Source of the DNA: Zoroaster sp. YZ-2022
Taxonomy: Eukaryota > Echinodermata > Asteroidea > Forcipulatida > Zoroasteridae
Assembly: GCA_029582265.1 (NCBI GenBank)
Contig: CM055830.1
Span: forward strand, 29,429,172-29,493,171
Reading direction: 5' to 3'
Length of the DNA stretch: 64,000 nt
In this document: piece after piece, positions 1 through 12,093 of the stretch
Numbering within the stretch: the stretch's first letter is position 1
How the letters are laid out: the number at the start of each line of letters is the position of its first letter
Position numbers and translations under genes: made by a program
The notes under the pieces: model-generated
The model's database searches: none
What the model was told of the DNA's origin: nothing
What the model saw: the letters and a program-made list of their open reading frames with translations, nothing else

Positions 1-3000
1 AGTTACAGGTCCCTACGACTAGTATTTTAGGAGCAATGCACAAATAACTATTTAAGCAACATTCGCCCGAATCACGACCGATCAAAATGACAGATTTCAG
101 GGACCCCCCCTCACTCCCACCCAGAGTCCCTGGGCTCAAACGGTGCCTTCCACCAAAGAAAAATCATGCATAATGGGTGTGGGGACAATATTTTTGATTC
201 TGGGGGGGGAAAAAACTTTCGAGATTTCCGACCCAATTTTGGAAAATTTTGCCCTAGCCGGTATGGTCAAAAATTCTGATTTTGGGCACAAAATAGGTTG
301 GGTTTTTTTCGTCTTGAAATCGCCTCAAATTCGATATGTAAATGGAATGGGGTCTCACGGTCAAAATTGGTTTAGGGAACGGGTCTCGTGGCCACTATCT
401 GAGCAACTGAGGGCAAATTTTTTAAAGGACTTTTCTGGTCAAATAATTTGGAAATTTGTTACACATTTGGCACAAAGTTTACAAAAGTAGCTTTTATGGG
501 AGAATGGCAAAACAGAAATTTCTCCAATTTCACACAGATGGGCTGCCCTCGCAGACGGATCACACTGCCGAGTTACAGGTCCCTACGTCTAGGATTTTAG
601 GAGTAATGCACAAATAACTATTTAAGCAACATTCGCCCGAATCACGACCGATCAAAATGACAGATTTCAGGGACCCCCCCTCACTCCCACCCAGAGTCCC
701 TGGGCTCAAACAGTGGCCTTTCCACCAAAGAAAAATCATGCATAATGGGTGTGGGGACAATATTTTGATTCTGGGGGGGGAAAAAACTTTCGAGATTTCC
801 GACCCAATTTTGGAAAATTTTGCCCTAGCCGGTATGGTCAAAAATTCTGATTTTGGGCACAAAATAGGTTGGGTTTTTTTCGTCTTGAAATCGCCTCAAA
901 TTCGATATGTAAATGGAATGGGGTCTCACGGTCAAAATTGGTTTAGGGAACGGGTCTCGGCGGCCACTATCTGAGCAACTGAGGGCAAATTTTTGAAAGG
1001 ACTTTTCTGGTCAAATAATTTGGAAATTTTTTACACATTTGGCACAAAGTTTACAAAAGTAGCTTTTATGGGAGAATGGCAAAACAGAAATTTCTCCAAT
1101 TTCACACAGACGGGCTGCCCCCGCAGACGGATCACACTGCCGAGGTACAGGTCCCTACGACTAGTATTTTAGGAGTAATGCACAAATAACTATTTAAGCA
1201 ACATTCGCCCGAATCACGACCGATCAAAATGACAGATTTCAGGGACCCTCCCACCCAGAGTCCCTGGGCTCAAACGGTGCCTTCCCACCAAAGAAAAATC
1301 ATGCATAATGGGTGTGGGGACAATATTTTTGATTCTGGGGGGGGAAAAAACTTTCGAGATTTCCGACCCAATTTTGGAAAATTTTGCCCTAGCCGGTATG
1401 GTCAAAAATTCTGATTTTGGGCACAAAATAGGTTGGGTTTTTTTCGTCTTGAAATCGCCTCAAATTCGATATGTAAATGGAATGGGGTCTCACGGTCAAA
1501 ATTGGTTTAGGGAACGGGTCTCGGCGGCCACTATCTGAGCAACTGAGGGCAAATTTTTGAAAGGACTTTTCTGGTCAAATAATTTGGAATTTTTTTACAC
1601 ATTTGGCACAAAGTTTACAAGAGTAGCTTTTATGGGAGAATGGCAAAACAGAAATTTCTCCAATTTCACACAGACGGGCTGCCCCCGCAGACGGATCACA
1701 CTGCCGAGTTACAGGTCCCTACGACTAGTATTTTAGGAGCAATGCACAAATAACTATTTAAGCAACATTCGCCCGAATCACGACCGATCAAAATGACAGA
1801 TTTCAGGGACCCCCCCCTCACTCCCACCCAGAGTCCCTGGGCTCAAACGGTGCCTTCCACCAAAGAAAAATCATGCATAATGGGTGTGGGGACAATATTT
1901 TTGATTTTGGGGGGGAAAACACTTTCGAGATTTCCGACCCAATTTTGGAAAATTTTGCCCTAGCCGGTATGGTCAAAAATTCTGATTTTGGGCACAAAAT
2001 AGGTTGGGTTTTTTCGTCTTGAAATCGCCTCAAATTCGATATGTAAATGGAATGGGGTCTCACGGTCAAAATTGGTTTAGGGAACGGGTCTCGGCGGCCA
2101 CTATCTGAGCAACTGAGGGCAAATTTTTGAAAGGACTTTTCTGGTCAAATAATTTGGAATTTTTTTACACATTTGGCACAAAGTTTACAAGAGTAGCTTT
2201 TATGGGAGAATGGCAAAACAGAAATTTCTCCAATTTCACACAGACGGGCTGCCCCCGCAGACGGATCACACTGCCGAGTTACAGGTCCCTACGACTAGTA
2301 TTTTAGGAGCAATGCACAAATAACTATTTAAGCAACATTCGCCCGAATCACGACCGATCAAAATGACAGATTTCAGGGACCCCCCCCCCCACACTCCCAC
2401 CCAGAGCCCCTGGGCTCAAACGGTGCCTTCCCACCAAAGAAAAATCATGCATAATGGGTGTGGGGACAATATTTTTGATTTTGGGGGGGGGAAACACTTT
2501 CGAGATTTCCGACCCAATTTTGGAAAATTTTGCCCTAGCCGGTATGGTCAAAAATTCTGATTTTGGGCACAAAATAGGTTGGGTTTTTTTCGTCTTGAAA
2601 TCGCCTCAAATTCGATATGTAAATGGAATGGGGTCTCACGGTCAAAATTGGTTTAGGGAACGGGTCTCGGCGGCCACTATCTGAGCAACTGAGGGCAAAT
2701 TTTTGAAAGGACTTTTCTGGTCAAATAATTTGGAATTTTTTTACACATTTGGCACAAAGTTTACAAGAGTAGCTTTTATGGGAGAATGGCAAAACAGAAA
2801 TTTCTCCAATTCACACACAGACAGGGCTGCCCCCGCAGACGGATCACACTGCCGAGTTACAGGTCCCTACGACTAGTATTTTAGGAGTAATGCACAAATA
2901 ACTATTTAAGCAACATTCGCCCGAATCACGACCGATCAAAATGACAGATTTCAGGGACCCCACTCACTCCCACCCAGAGTCTCTCGGGCTCAAACAGTGG

Positions 3001-6000
3001 CTTTCCACCAAAGAAAAATCATGCATAATGGGTGTGGGGACAATATTTTTGATTCTGGGGGGGGAAAAAACTTTCGAGATTTCCGACCCAATTTTGGAAA
3101 ATTTTGCCCTAGCCGGTATGGTCAAAAATTCTGATTTTGGGCACAAAATAGGTTGGGTTTTTTTCGTCTTGAAATCGCCTCAAATTCGATATGTAAATGG
3201 AATGGGGTCTCACGGTCAAAATTGGTTTAGGGAACGGGTCTCGGCGGCCACTATCTGAGCAACTGAGGGCAAATTTTTGAAAGGACTTTTCTGGTCAAAT
3301 AATTTGGAATTTTTTTACACATTTGGCACAAAGTTTACAAGAGTAGCTTTTATGGGAGAATGGCAAAACAGAAATTTCTCCAATTTCACACAGACGGGCT
3401 GCCCCCGCAGACGGATCACACTGCCGAGTTACAGGTCCCTACGACTAGTATTTTAGGAGCAATGCACAAATAACTATTTAAGCAACATTCGCCCGAATCA
3501 CGACCGATCAAAATGACAGATTTCAGGGACCCCCCCCCCCCACACTCCCACCCAGAGCCCCTGGGCTCAAACGGTGCCTTCCCACCAAAGAAAAATCATG
3601 CATAATGGGTGTGGGGACAATATTTTTGATTTTGGGGGGGGGAAACACTTTCGAGATTTCCGACCCAATTTTGGAAAATTTTGCCCTAGCCGGTATGGTC
3701 AAAAATTCTGATTTTGGGCACAAAATAGGTTGGGTTTTTTTCGTCTTGGAAAAGCCTCAAATTCGATATGTAAATGGAATGGGGTCTCACGGTCAAAATT
3801 GGTTTATGGAACGGGTCTCGGCGGCCACTATCTGAGCAACTGAGGGCAAATTTTTGAAAGGACTGTTCTGGTCAAATAATTTGGAATTTTTTTACACATT
3901 TGGCACAAAGTTTACAAGAGTAGCTTTTATGGGAGAATGGCAAAACAGAAATTTCTCCAATTTCACACAGACGGGCTGCCCCCGCAGACGGATCACACTG
4001 CCGAGTTACAGGTCCCTACGACTAGTATTTTAGGAGCAATGCACAAATAACTATTTAAGCAACATTCGCCCGAATCACGACCGATCAAAATGACAGATTT
4101 CAGGGACCCCCCCCCCACACTCCCACCCAGAGCCCCTGGGCTCAAACGGTGCCTTCCCACCAAAGAAAAATCATGCATAATGGGTGTGGGGACAATATTT
4201 TTGATTCTGGGGGGGAAAAAAACTTTCGAGATTTCCGACCCAATTTTGGAAAATTTTGCCCTAGCCGGTATGGTCAAAAATTCTGATTTTGGGCACAAAA
4301 TAGGTTGGGTTTTTTTCGTCTTGAAATCGCCTCAAATTCGATATGTAAATGGAATGGGGTCTCACGGTCAAAATTGGTTTAGGGAACGGGTCTCGGCGGC
4401 CACTATCTGAGCAACTGAGGGCAAATTTTTGAAAGGACTTTTCTGGTCAAATAATTTGGAATTTTTTTACACATTTGGCACAAAGTTTACAAGAGTAGCT
4501 TTTATGGGAGAATGGCAAAACAGAAATTTCTCCAATTTCACACAGACGGGCAGCCCCCGCAGACGGATCACACTGCCGAGTTACAGGTCCCTACGACTAG
4601 TATTTTAGGAGCAATGCACAAATAACTATTTAAGCAACATTCGCCCGAATCACGACCGATCAAAATGACAGATTTCAGGGACCCCCCCCCCCCTACTCCC
4701 ACCCAGAGTCTCTCGGGCTCAAACGGTGGCTTTCCACCAAAGAAAAATCATGCATAATGGGTGTGGGGACAATATTTTTGATTTTGGGGGGGGGAAACAC
4801 TTTCGAGATTTCGACCCAATTTTGAAAATTTTTGCCCTAGCCGGTATGGTCAAAAATTCTGATTTTGGGCACAAAATAGGTTGGTTTTTTTCTTCTTGAA
4901 ATCTCCTCATATTCGATATTTATATTGAATGGGGTCTCACTGTCAAAATGTGTTTAGTTAAAGGTTCTAGGAGTCCACTATCTGAGCAACTGAGGGCAAA
5001 TTTTTGAAAGGACTTTTCTGGTCAAATAATTTGGAATTTTTTTACACATTTGGCACAAAGTTTACAAGAGTAGCTTTTATGGGAGAATGGCAAAACAGAA
5101 ATTTCTCCAATTTCACACAGACGGGCTGCCCCCGCAGACGGATCACACTGCCGAGTTACAGGTCCCTACGACTAGTATTTTAGGAGTAATGCACAAATAA
5201 CTATTTAAGCAACATTCGCCCGAATCACGACCGATCAAAATGACAGATTTCAGGGACCCCCCCCCCCTCACTCCCACCCAGAGCCCTGGGCTCAAACGGT
5301 GCCTTCCCACCAAAGAAAAATCATGCATAATGGGTGTGGGGACAATTTTTTTGATTCTGGGGGTTGTAAAAACTTTCGAGATTTCCGACCCAATTTTGGA
5401 AAATTTTGCCCTAGCCGGTATGGTCAAAAATTCTGATTTTGGGCACAAAATAGGTTGGGTTTTTTCGTCTTGAAATCGCCTCAAATTCGATATGTAAATG
5501 GAATGGGGTCTCACGGTCAAAATTGGTTTAGGAACGGGTCTCGGCGGCCACTATCTGAGCAACTGAGGGCAAATTTTTGAAAGGACTTTTCTGGTCAAAT
5601 AATTTGGAATTTTTTTACACATTTGGCACAAAGTTTACAAGAGTAGCTTTTATGGGAGAATGGCAAAACAGAAATTTCTCCAATTTCACACAGACGGGCT
5701 GCCCTCGCAGACGGATCACACTGCCGAGTTACAGGTCCCTACGACTAGTATTTTAGGAGTAATGCACAAATAACTATTTAAGCAACATACGCCCGAATCA
5801 CGACCGATCAAAATGACAGATTTCAGGGACCCCCCCCCCCCAAACACCCACCCAGAGTCTCGCGGGCTCAAACGGTGGCTTTCCACCAAAGAAAAATCAT
5901 GCATAATGGGTGTGGGGACAATATTTTTGATTCTGGGGGGGAAAAAAACTTTCGAGATTTCCGACCCAATTTTGGAAAATTTTGCCCTAGCCGGTATGGT

Positions 6001-6208
6001 CAAAAATTCTGATTTTGGGCACAAAATAGGTTGGGTTTTTTTCGTCTTGAAATCGCCTCAAATTCGATATGTAAATGGAATGGGGTCTCACGGTCAAAAT
6101 TGGTTTAGGGAACGGGTCTCGGCGGCCACTATCTGAGCAATTGAGGGCAAATTTTTGAAAGGACTTTTCTGGTCAAATAATTTTGCAATTTTTTACACAT
6201 TTGGTACA
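1..6208. repeat. Satellite 1: ~572-bp tandem array, ten full units plus a partial one
   Basis: Units begin at about 1, 571, 1143, 1707, 2277, 2855, 3427, 4004, 4579, 5154 and 5727, each at AGTTACAGGTCCCTACG. Unit length is 564-578 bp. Most length variation lies in a C-run after CAGGGA and a G-run before AAAACTTTC. The array enters from the left window edge and the last unit breaks off near 6208 after TTTACACATTTGG. Units are near-identical, with the 4579 unit the most diverged around 4900-4980. Short open frames recur in every unit on both strands, but they follow the repeat, shift with homopolymer length and have no recognisable domain, so I treat the array as non-coding. Confidence 0.95.
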
Positions 6209-6213
6209 TGTAC

Positions 6214-7118
6214 ATGGGAACAATATTTTTGACTATGGAGGAATTTTTTTTATGGTTGAAAATTTCCGACCCAAAATCAGTTAAGAAAAAGTAAAGACGA
6301 GAAAATTCAGTCCATGGGGGATGTCGCACAATGAATGTATGCAAGATGAAAAATGCACAGATTGTGCAATAAGTGGTAGAGTAACATTACAATTTGTACC
6401 GTAACATAAAAACTCCATCCCTTGCATGTTAAATGTAACAAACCTGGTGATGTTCCTGTCTGGTTATTCCCTCTCTTTGAATTCGCTTCAGTAATTGTAT
6501 CTCTTATCACCACGGGTCCTTCCTCTCTGTCTGTCTTCTCATGGGGTGATTCAATCAACTGCAATCCACCATGCCGATGAAGGCCTACACTAACTTTTAG
6601 CACGCTCAGGGTGGAGTTTTTATACGGTACAAATTTCAAGCGACACCTGCGAAACTAATTCGGACTTTTCCAAAAAAAAACAGCCTTCATCACTTACCCG
6701 ATGTTCTTCTTATAAATAAACGTTTGTTTTCATTACATGTTGCCTGTTTATCGTGCAAAACTTCAGCTGTTCTTCCTTCAAAACTTTGACAGTAGAGGAC
6801 TCCAGTCATACAAATTGACAACACCTCGTGGTTTCTGAATCACATGGCACATACTGTGTACAGTCAACATACATTATGTTAAAGCTCAAGGAACATGGCA
6901 GAATGTGATGACATTGGGAGAATATGATTTCAATCAAGATTATCTCCCAATTATCTCCCAATTAATCGATCCAGTTACTTGAGCGGCACTAACATCAGCG
7001 GTCCTGCAGATAGAAACGATAGAAGAACATGTTAATACAATTTTTTTTCGACCGCATAACATAAATAATCTATCACAAATGTTGTTGGTTTCTGTATATA
7101 TCTCTTAATTCTCCCAAA
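6214..7118. repeat. Dispersed repeat, copy 1 (second copy at 18745-19648)
   Basis: This ~905-bp block matches 18745-19648 with few substitutions. It has an 11-bp insertion near 6955, and the other copy has a ~10-bp insertion near 19081. Both copies start at ATGGGAACAATATTTTTGAC and end near TTAATTCTCCCAAA. The flanks differ, so this is a repeat unit rather than a large segmental duplication. The first ~75 bp resembles the middle of the adjacent satellite-1 unit (GGGACAATATTTTTGAT and TTTCCGACCCAA). No transposase or RT reading frame is visible. It could be a non-autonomous mobile element of unknown class. Confidence 0.8.
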
Positions 7119-7360
7119 TTGATGAACATTTTACCTGTACGCCTGTACTGGCTGTTATAAGAAAACCCGCCAAATTATGAGTTTGGTGAAGTGGTAGGCC
7201 TAGGTCCTAAAAAAGGTCTATGAGGTCACTTGTCAAAATGTGATATCAACATAATCTCAGTTCGAAATTTTCGAAACAATCTCTTTTCCTCTCATTCGAT
7301 TTACGCGAATAGTCATGACAGAACATCGCCAGAAATGGTCTAGAATTTGGTACATTTTCC

Positions 7361-7728
7361 ATGGAGTGCCATGGTCGAGCGGTTTAGTCCATCGGATTTG
7401 TGTTCTGATGGCCGAGTCGACAGAATGTGGGTTCGAATCCCAACCGCGACCGTGGTACTTGTGTCCTTGAGCAAGACACTTTACCATAAATGCTTCTCTC
7501 CACCCAGGAGTAAATGGGTACATGTGAGGGCAGAGTTGGTTGTTGTGTTTGATTAGCCCATATGCGCCAAAATGGAAGCAATTGAGCTGTATACTCCCCA
7601 GGGAGCTGATGATGGTGTCTGGAATGATTTATGCGCCTGATGAGCAGCGGTAATAATGTACAGCGCTTTGATACCTTGTTTAAAAGCACTTTAAAATGCC
7701 CGACATTATTATAATATTATTATTATAA
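7361..7728 (+). mobile_element. tRNA-derived SINE, diverged copy
   Basis: A tRNA-like head (about 7366-7450) has an A box (GGTCGAGCGGTTTAG) and a B box (GGTTCGAATCC). It is followed by CTTGAGCAAGACACTT, CTTCTCTCCACCCAGGAG and TATACTCCCCAGGGAGCTGA, the same body as the copies at 42667-43027 (+), 28677-28906 (-) and 34455-34690 (-). It ends in an (ATT)n tail. Comparison with the better copy at 42481 suggests a tRNA-Leu-type (long variable arm) origin. It abuts the LINE that follows. Confidence 0.85.
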
Positions 7729-7756
7729 GGGGAGGAGGCCCCACCCCGCTACGGGT

Positions 7757-8740
7757 TTGACGCCTTCGAATCTTGCGTTGTCCTGGTTGGATGATTCTGT
7801 TCCTGACGAAGACATCAAGGTTGAAGGTTACTCCATCCTGTGTCAAGATAGATCTAGATGTGGTGGTGGGGTATGTGTATTCATTAGAAACAACTTAGCC
7901 TTCAACACAAGACCGGATCTTCACAATTTACATCTGGAAGACATTTGGTTTGAGCTGTTACTTCCGAAAACTAAACCAATAGTTGTCGGGACTTGCTACC
8001 ACCCCCCCAAAATCAGTGATTTTTTTGAACACTTTGAGGAAAGTTTATCTAAAATTCAATCGGATTGTGAACTGATAATTTTGGGTGACCTTAATGTCAA
8101 TTTACTTGACAAGACCTCTAGTCTCACTAGAAAGCTGACCAATATTTTGAATTTATTTAATTGTAAACAACTTATTGATACACCTACTCGAGTCACTAGC
8201 TTTTCTAGCACAATTTTAGATCATATTATCTGTAACAATAGTGATAAGATTTGTCAATACGGTACTATTAATATTGGCCTTAGTGACCATCTCATCACTT
8301 ATTGTACACGCAAGGTGATGCGAGGTCAAGTTAATCATCACAACGTTGTTAAAATTAGATCTCTTAGAAACTACAGCCCAGCCGTTCTTGTTTCTGAATT
8401 GTCTAAGGTTGACTGGGCTGTTGTCCTGAGCTCTAATGATGTTAATATAGCATGGATTAATTTTAAATCAATTTTTATTAGTATTTTAGACAGGATTGCT
8501 CCTATCAAAGAAATCCGTCTCAAAAGTAGAACTGAACCTTGGATGAATAACGATATTCTGGACAGTATTAGACAAAGGGATCATTTTTTATACATTTTTC
8601 GGAAAAATACTGCCGACCTTGAAACTTACAGCAGCTTTTGTCAAATTAGGAATAAGGTACAAAGGGACATCAGGCGGGCTAAAGCTGAGTATTTCAGCAA
8701 TAAAATTAATGAGCACAAAAAACACCCCAAGAAATTATAG
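7757..8740 (+). pseudogene. LINE endonuclease (EEP fold) domain, N-terminally truncated
   Basis: A 327-residue frame encodes most of an apurinic/apyrimidinic-type endonuclease, which nicks target DNA to prime reverse transcription. Visible motifs are CGGGVCVFIR near residue 36, a GDLNVN catalytic loop near residue 110, LDHIICN near residue 153 and the terminal SDHLIT motif near residue 174. After about residue 200 comes the linker typical of these LINEs (KSRTEPWMNNDI, then a basic helix RRAKAEYFSNKI). The N-terminal catalytic Asn/Glu region is missing. The frame closes with TAG at 8738 and the RT part continues immediately in other frames. The first codon is only the first frame-compatible start, not a real initiation site. 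Confidence 0.85.
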
Positions 8741-8746
8741 CATCAA

Positions 8747-10470
8747 TTGAAATCTCTAGGCTATAGTCATGCATCCAAGGTTCAGCCCAGGGTTGTTCTC
8801 AACATTGATGACGAACTGTGTTTTGACTCGTATAAAGTTGCTGATCATTTTAACAAGTTTTTTACAAATGTTGCTTCCAATTTGTCCAGTAAACTTCCTA
8901 CCAGTACCAACAGATTTACCACGGATTCTAGTATTTTTAAGGAGTACTATGCAAGTAAAGGAGTTGTTCCTGGTGGTTTTATATTATCTACAGTTACTGA
9001 GGACTTCATACTTACTGAACTTACTAATCTCATTATTAGCAAAAGTACAACATTCCTGCCAGATTTCTGAAGGATGGTGCCACTGAATTAAAAAAAACTA
9101 TCACCTATATAGTTAAACCGCTGTTCAAAAAAATGGCAGATCTGATGTCAGCAACTACAGACCAATCAGCATTCTTTGTGTTATTTCTAAATTACTCGAA
9201 AGATCAGTGTATGTTCAAGTTGAGGAATACCTTAGGGAAAATAATATTTTATATAATTTTCAATCAGGGTTCAGGGGTTCATTCTCCACTGATACATGTC
9301 TCATCCATTTATCTGATCACATCCGTTCTCATATGTCCCTTGGTGATTATACTGGTATGGTCATGCTTGATCTCCAAAAGGCATTTGATACTGTGGACCA
9401 TGTTATACTCTGTAAAAAGCTACTGGCTATGGGATTTGGATCTGTGAAATGGTTTCAATCTTATTTAAATAATAGACAGCAAATAGTCAATGTTAAAAAA
9501 GTTGAGTCTAAACCACTCTGGCTAACATGTGGTGTGCCCCAAGGCAGCCTATTAGGTCCCCTTTTATTTTTATGTTATATTAATGACATGCCAATCAGTG
9601 TTAATTGTAAATTACTCCTGTATGCTGATGATAGTGCTCTTCTGGTCTCTGATAAGGATCCTAATGTTATAGCTGCGTCCTTAAGTACAGAATTGCAATC
9701 ATGCAGACATTGGCTTGTTGACAACAAATTATCTCTACATTTGGGTAAAACAGAGTCCATTCTTTTTGGAACTAAGCGCAGACTGAAGATGGCTGGTACA
9801 TTTTCAGTTTTATGCAATGGCGAACCAATTAAACCTGCTTCAACTGTGAAATATCTAGGGGTTTCACTAGACCAATGTTTATTGGGTGAGCCTATCGCCA
9901 ATTCGATTATTAAGAAAACTGGTGATAGACTCAAGTTTCTTTACAGACAGGCTCTTTTTCTCAATGAAAATTCCAGTAAAATTTTATGTTCAGCATTGAT
10001 TCAATGTTACTTTGACTACTCATGCTCATCCTGGTATTCTGCACTCTCATCAAAACTGAAGAACAAACTTCAAATTATGCAAAATAAAATGGTTAGATTT
10101 ATTCTGGATAAAAGCTCTAGGGCTCATATAGGACAGACGGAACTAGATAGACTTGGTTTATTAAATGTCAAGGATAGGGTTACCCAACTGAAACTTAATC
10201 ATGTGTACAAAATAACTCGTAATATAACACCTAAATATTTGAGTGACAATTTTATCAGAGTATCTGATGTACACAATTATTTATAGCACCAGGCATAGTG
10301 AATTTAATTTTATCATTCCAGCTTCATCCAGCAATACCTTTTCTGTTACAGCCATCAAAGACTGGAATGCTTTGTCATCTAATATAAAAAATACATCTAA
10401 TTTTCTCTTATATAAAAAACTAGTTAAGTCCCATCTTTCAACAAAAGCCAAATTTAAGGAAATAAATTAA
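8747..10470 (+). pseudogene. LINE reverse transcriptase, frameshifted and internally deleted
   Basis: The RT reads in three pieces. Piece 1 (8747-9070) is the pre-palm segment (DHFNKFFTNVASNLSSKLP). Around 9070-9200 the frame breaks, and a stretch is missing between a segment reading IVKP and the NYRPIS-like motif; the conserved residues are visible only in shifted frames. Piece 2 (9207-10286) has QSGFRGSFSTDTC, LDLQKAFDTVDH (first catalytic Asp), GVPQGSLLGPLLFLCYINDM, the catalytic YADDSALL box near residue 138 and KTESILFG. Piece 3, shifted by one base near 10285, supplies the C-terminal tail with DWNALSSNIKNTSNF and ends at 10470. The intact catalytic box with a broken frame indicates recent loss of function. 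Confidence 0.88.
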
Positions 10471-10920
10471 GTTTACTTTAATATATTTGCTTCGGTGTAT
10501 TTGTAAAGGTGTGGGGGTGGGGGTATCCTTAGGGTTGTGGGTTTTCCTCAATTAGCTGTGACCATAGTTTTAAATCAATCTTAGCCCTCAATATACAATT
10601 TGTAATCTGGGATATTCCCCCAAAAAAAATTAAATGTGTATAGTGCAATTCTTTTTTTCTTTTTTTTAATATAGGTGTGAACCAATGGTATATTCAGTCA
10701 GGGTGGTTTCTAATGTATTTGATGCCTTTAAATGTTGTAATTTGTGCAATATTTCTAAGTATTTTTGTAAATTCTCCAATTCTTGTATTATTTTGTTCCT
10801 CAGTAAGGGACCCCAATGGAAATAAGCCTGTGTAATTGGCTTTTTGGGCTATCCCAGATGAAATCAACTGTAATTTTGTTTTCTGTTTGTTTTTCTGCAT
10901 TTTTGTATTTTTGTATTATT

Positions 10921-10950
10921 AGTATAAAAAATACATCTAATTTTCTCTTA
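10921..10950 (+). repeat. 30-bp copy of the LINE RT 3' end at the LINE/LTR junction
   Basis: The bases 10922-10950 repeat 10382-10410 (ATATAAAAAATACATCTAAT and the following TTTCTCTTA), a stretch inside the end of the LINE reading frame. The copy sits exactly where the LINE 3' UTR meets the LTR-derived sequence. It looks like templated filler at a junction, or a short 3' remnant of a second LINE copy. Confidence 0.75.
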
Positions 10951-10958
10951 GAGAGAGC

Positions 10959-11659
10959 AGTACTGAGTTGGAGCTCATACGGGGTAGACATGCACTGGCA
11001 GTTCTGAGAGGGTTGATCTCTGAATGTATGCGGGTTTAGTTTCTGGCCCACAATTGTGACCTGTGTGGACACACTTGAATTATGAGGTTTTTTCAGATCC
11101 TGTGTGGATCAGGAAATGTGATTTTTAAGAAAGTGGAGACCCGTGGGAAACCCGTCCTGTGTGGACCTAACAGTACCGTCCTAAGTGGACTACTGAGTGT
11201 AGTCCAGTAAGCCGACTCAGCGTGACGACGCCCGGTCGGAAACCCAGCAGTCCCCTACTCCATTATACATGGGCATGGAACCAGGCAGAGAGACAGGACG
11301 AGCAGGGCAAGTAAAACTAACCCGAAGGTGACAACCAAAGAAAGTGGCAGTACTCAAGACACCCCCCCCCCCTCGGTCAGGCGAATGGCAGAGACAGTGG
11401 CCACACATGGACCCATGGATAACAATATAGACATTGGTGGTGGGATATTATTATATTGGCCTTATTACTGTAATTATAAGTAACCGTATTGAATTTTGTT
11501 GTTAAATTCTGTTGTATCATTTATGTACTAAAAACCCATATTCATTTACTCTACAATTTAAACGCCAGTTTCCCCCAAAACCATTATTCTTGCGTGACTG
11601 TCTCGCTAACCCTGCCACTGCAATTTTCAATCATGGAATTTCGGTCCCATGGTGTGACA
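10959..11659 (+). mobile_element. Gypsy-like LTR, copy 1 (uninterrupted), with ~95 bp of preceding internal sequence
   Basis: This segment is repeated at 12343-12556 plus 17653-18135. The probable LTR proper runs from TGTGACCTGTGTGG (about 11055) to GGTGTGACA (about 11659), ~605 bp, beginning TG and ending CA. The 5' edge is not certain. The sequence 10959-11054 precedes both copies and corresponds in copy 2 to the end of the gag-like frame, so the two copies look like part of a tandem LTR-internal-LTR structure rather than a clean 5' LTR. A primer-binding-site candidate follows at 11662. This copy preserves the uninterrupted site (CTAACAGTACCGTC, ~11169-11182) used by the 5.1-kb TIR element in copy 2. 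Confidence 0.75.
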
Positions 11660-11661
11660 AA

Positions 11662-11677
11662 TGGGGCTTGTCCGAGA
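11662..11677 (+). promoter_or_regulatory. Candidate primer-binding site of the LTR retrotransposon
   Basis: TGGGGCTTGTCCGAGA lies two to three bases after the presumed LTR end GTGTGACA. Starting with TGG, complementary to a tRNA CCA end, is typical for the (-) strand primer site. The sequence is absent after LTR copy 2, which diverges exactly here, supporting the LTR boundary. The tRNA species was not determined. Confidence 0.5.
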
Positions 11678-12093
11678 ATTCTAAAACAAACCAAAATGCA
11701 GTGGCAATACCAGTGGAGATGTCATGGAATTATGATTTTGGGGTGACACGCTTATAGATAGCAAGCATTATTCTAATAGGTTAATTAGACATAGAACTTT
11801 TCTCATGGGTTATTGAGATGGTTAGTCTCTAGTTAAAGAGCCTACATAGTTTTTTTCCTATACAGTGTGATTGCGTTGAAATTGGTAATTTCAGCAAAGG
11901 ACAGTTGTCCAAATTTTATTGTTGTGTGTTGTTTGGAACAACCAACTGTAGACATTCTCCTTTGATAATTGTTATTTTTTGGTGTGTGTGAATGTAAAAT
12001 TGCCGGTTAGGTACAGTGCTTTTAATAGCAATGCGTTAAGGTCGACACGTGTAGAGTGCTTGCGTTAAACATAAGTGACCGTTAAGCATAGTA
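11678..12093 (+). other. Leader region between primer-binding site and gag-like start
   Basis: This stretch has no reading frame with recognisable content. It is consistent with the untranslated leader of a gypsy-like element. Confidence 0.45.

Larger units (their letters stand above)
7730..10920 (+). mobile_element. CR1/L2-superclade non-LTR retrotransposon (LINE), 5' truncated and inactivated
   Basis: The order is apurinic endonuclease domain, linker, reverse transcriptase, C-terminal HNYxTRHS-type tail, then a ~450-bp 3' UTR. The 5' end lies directly after the (ATT)n tail of the SINE. The first part of the endonuclease is missing, since reading starts at the segment just before SWLDDSVPDEDIKV. 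The 3' UTR includes GGGACCCCAATGGAAATAAG and GGGCTATCCCAGATGAAAT, a 3' end seen in CR1/L2-like elements. At least two frameshifts and one internal deletion separate the domains, so it is a dead copy. The clade call is from motif resemblance only. Confidence 0.85.

Noticed and set aside
143..6136. Recurrent ~60-125-codon open frames on both strands of satellite 1
   Set aside because: They repeat once per satellite unit, change with C-run and G-run length, occur on both strands at once and show no known domain. They are by-products of a repeat with few stops.
11217..11408. Minus-strand frame in the LTR (also at 17696-17914)
   Set aside because: It is duplicated only because the LTR is. There is no domain, and its Gly run comes from a variable C-run.
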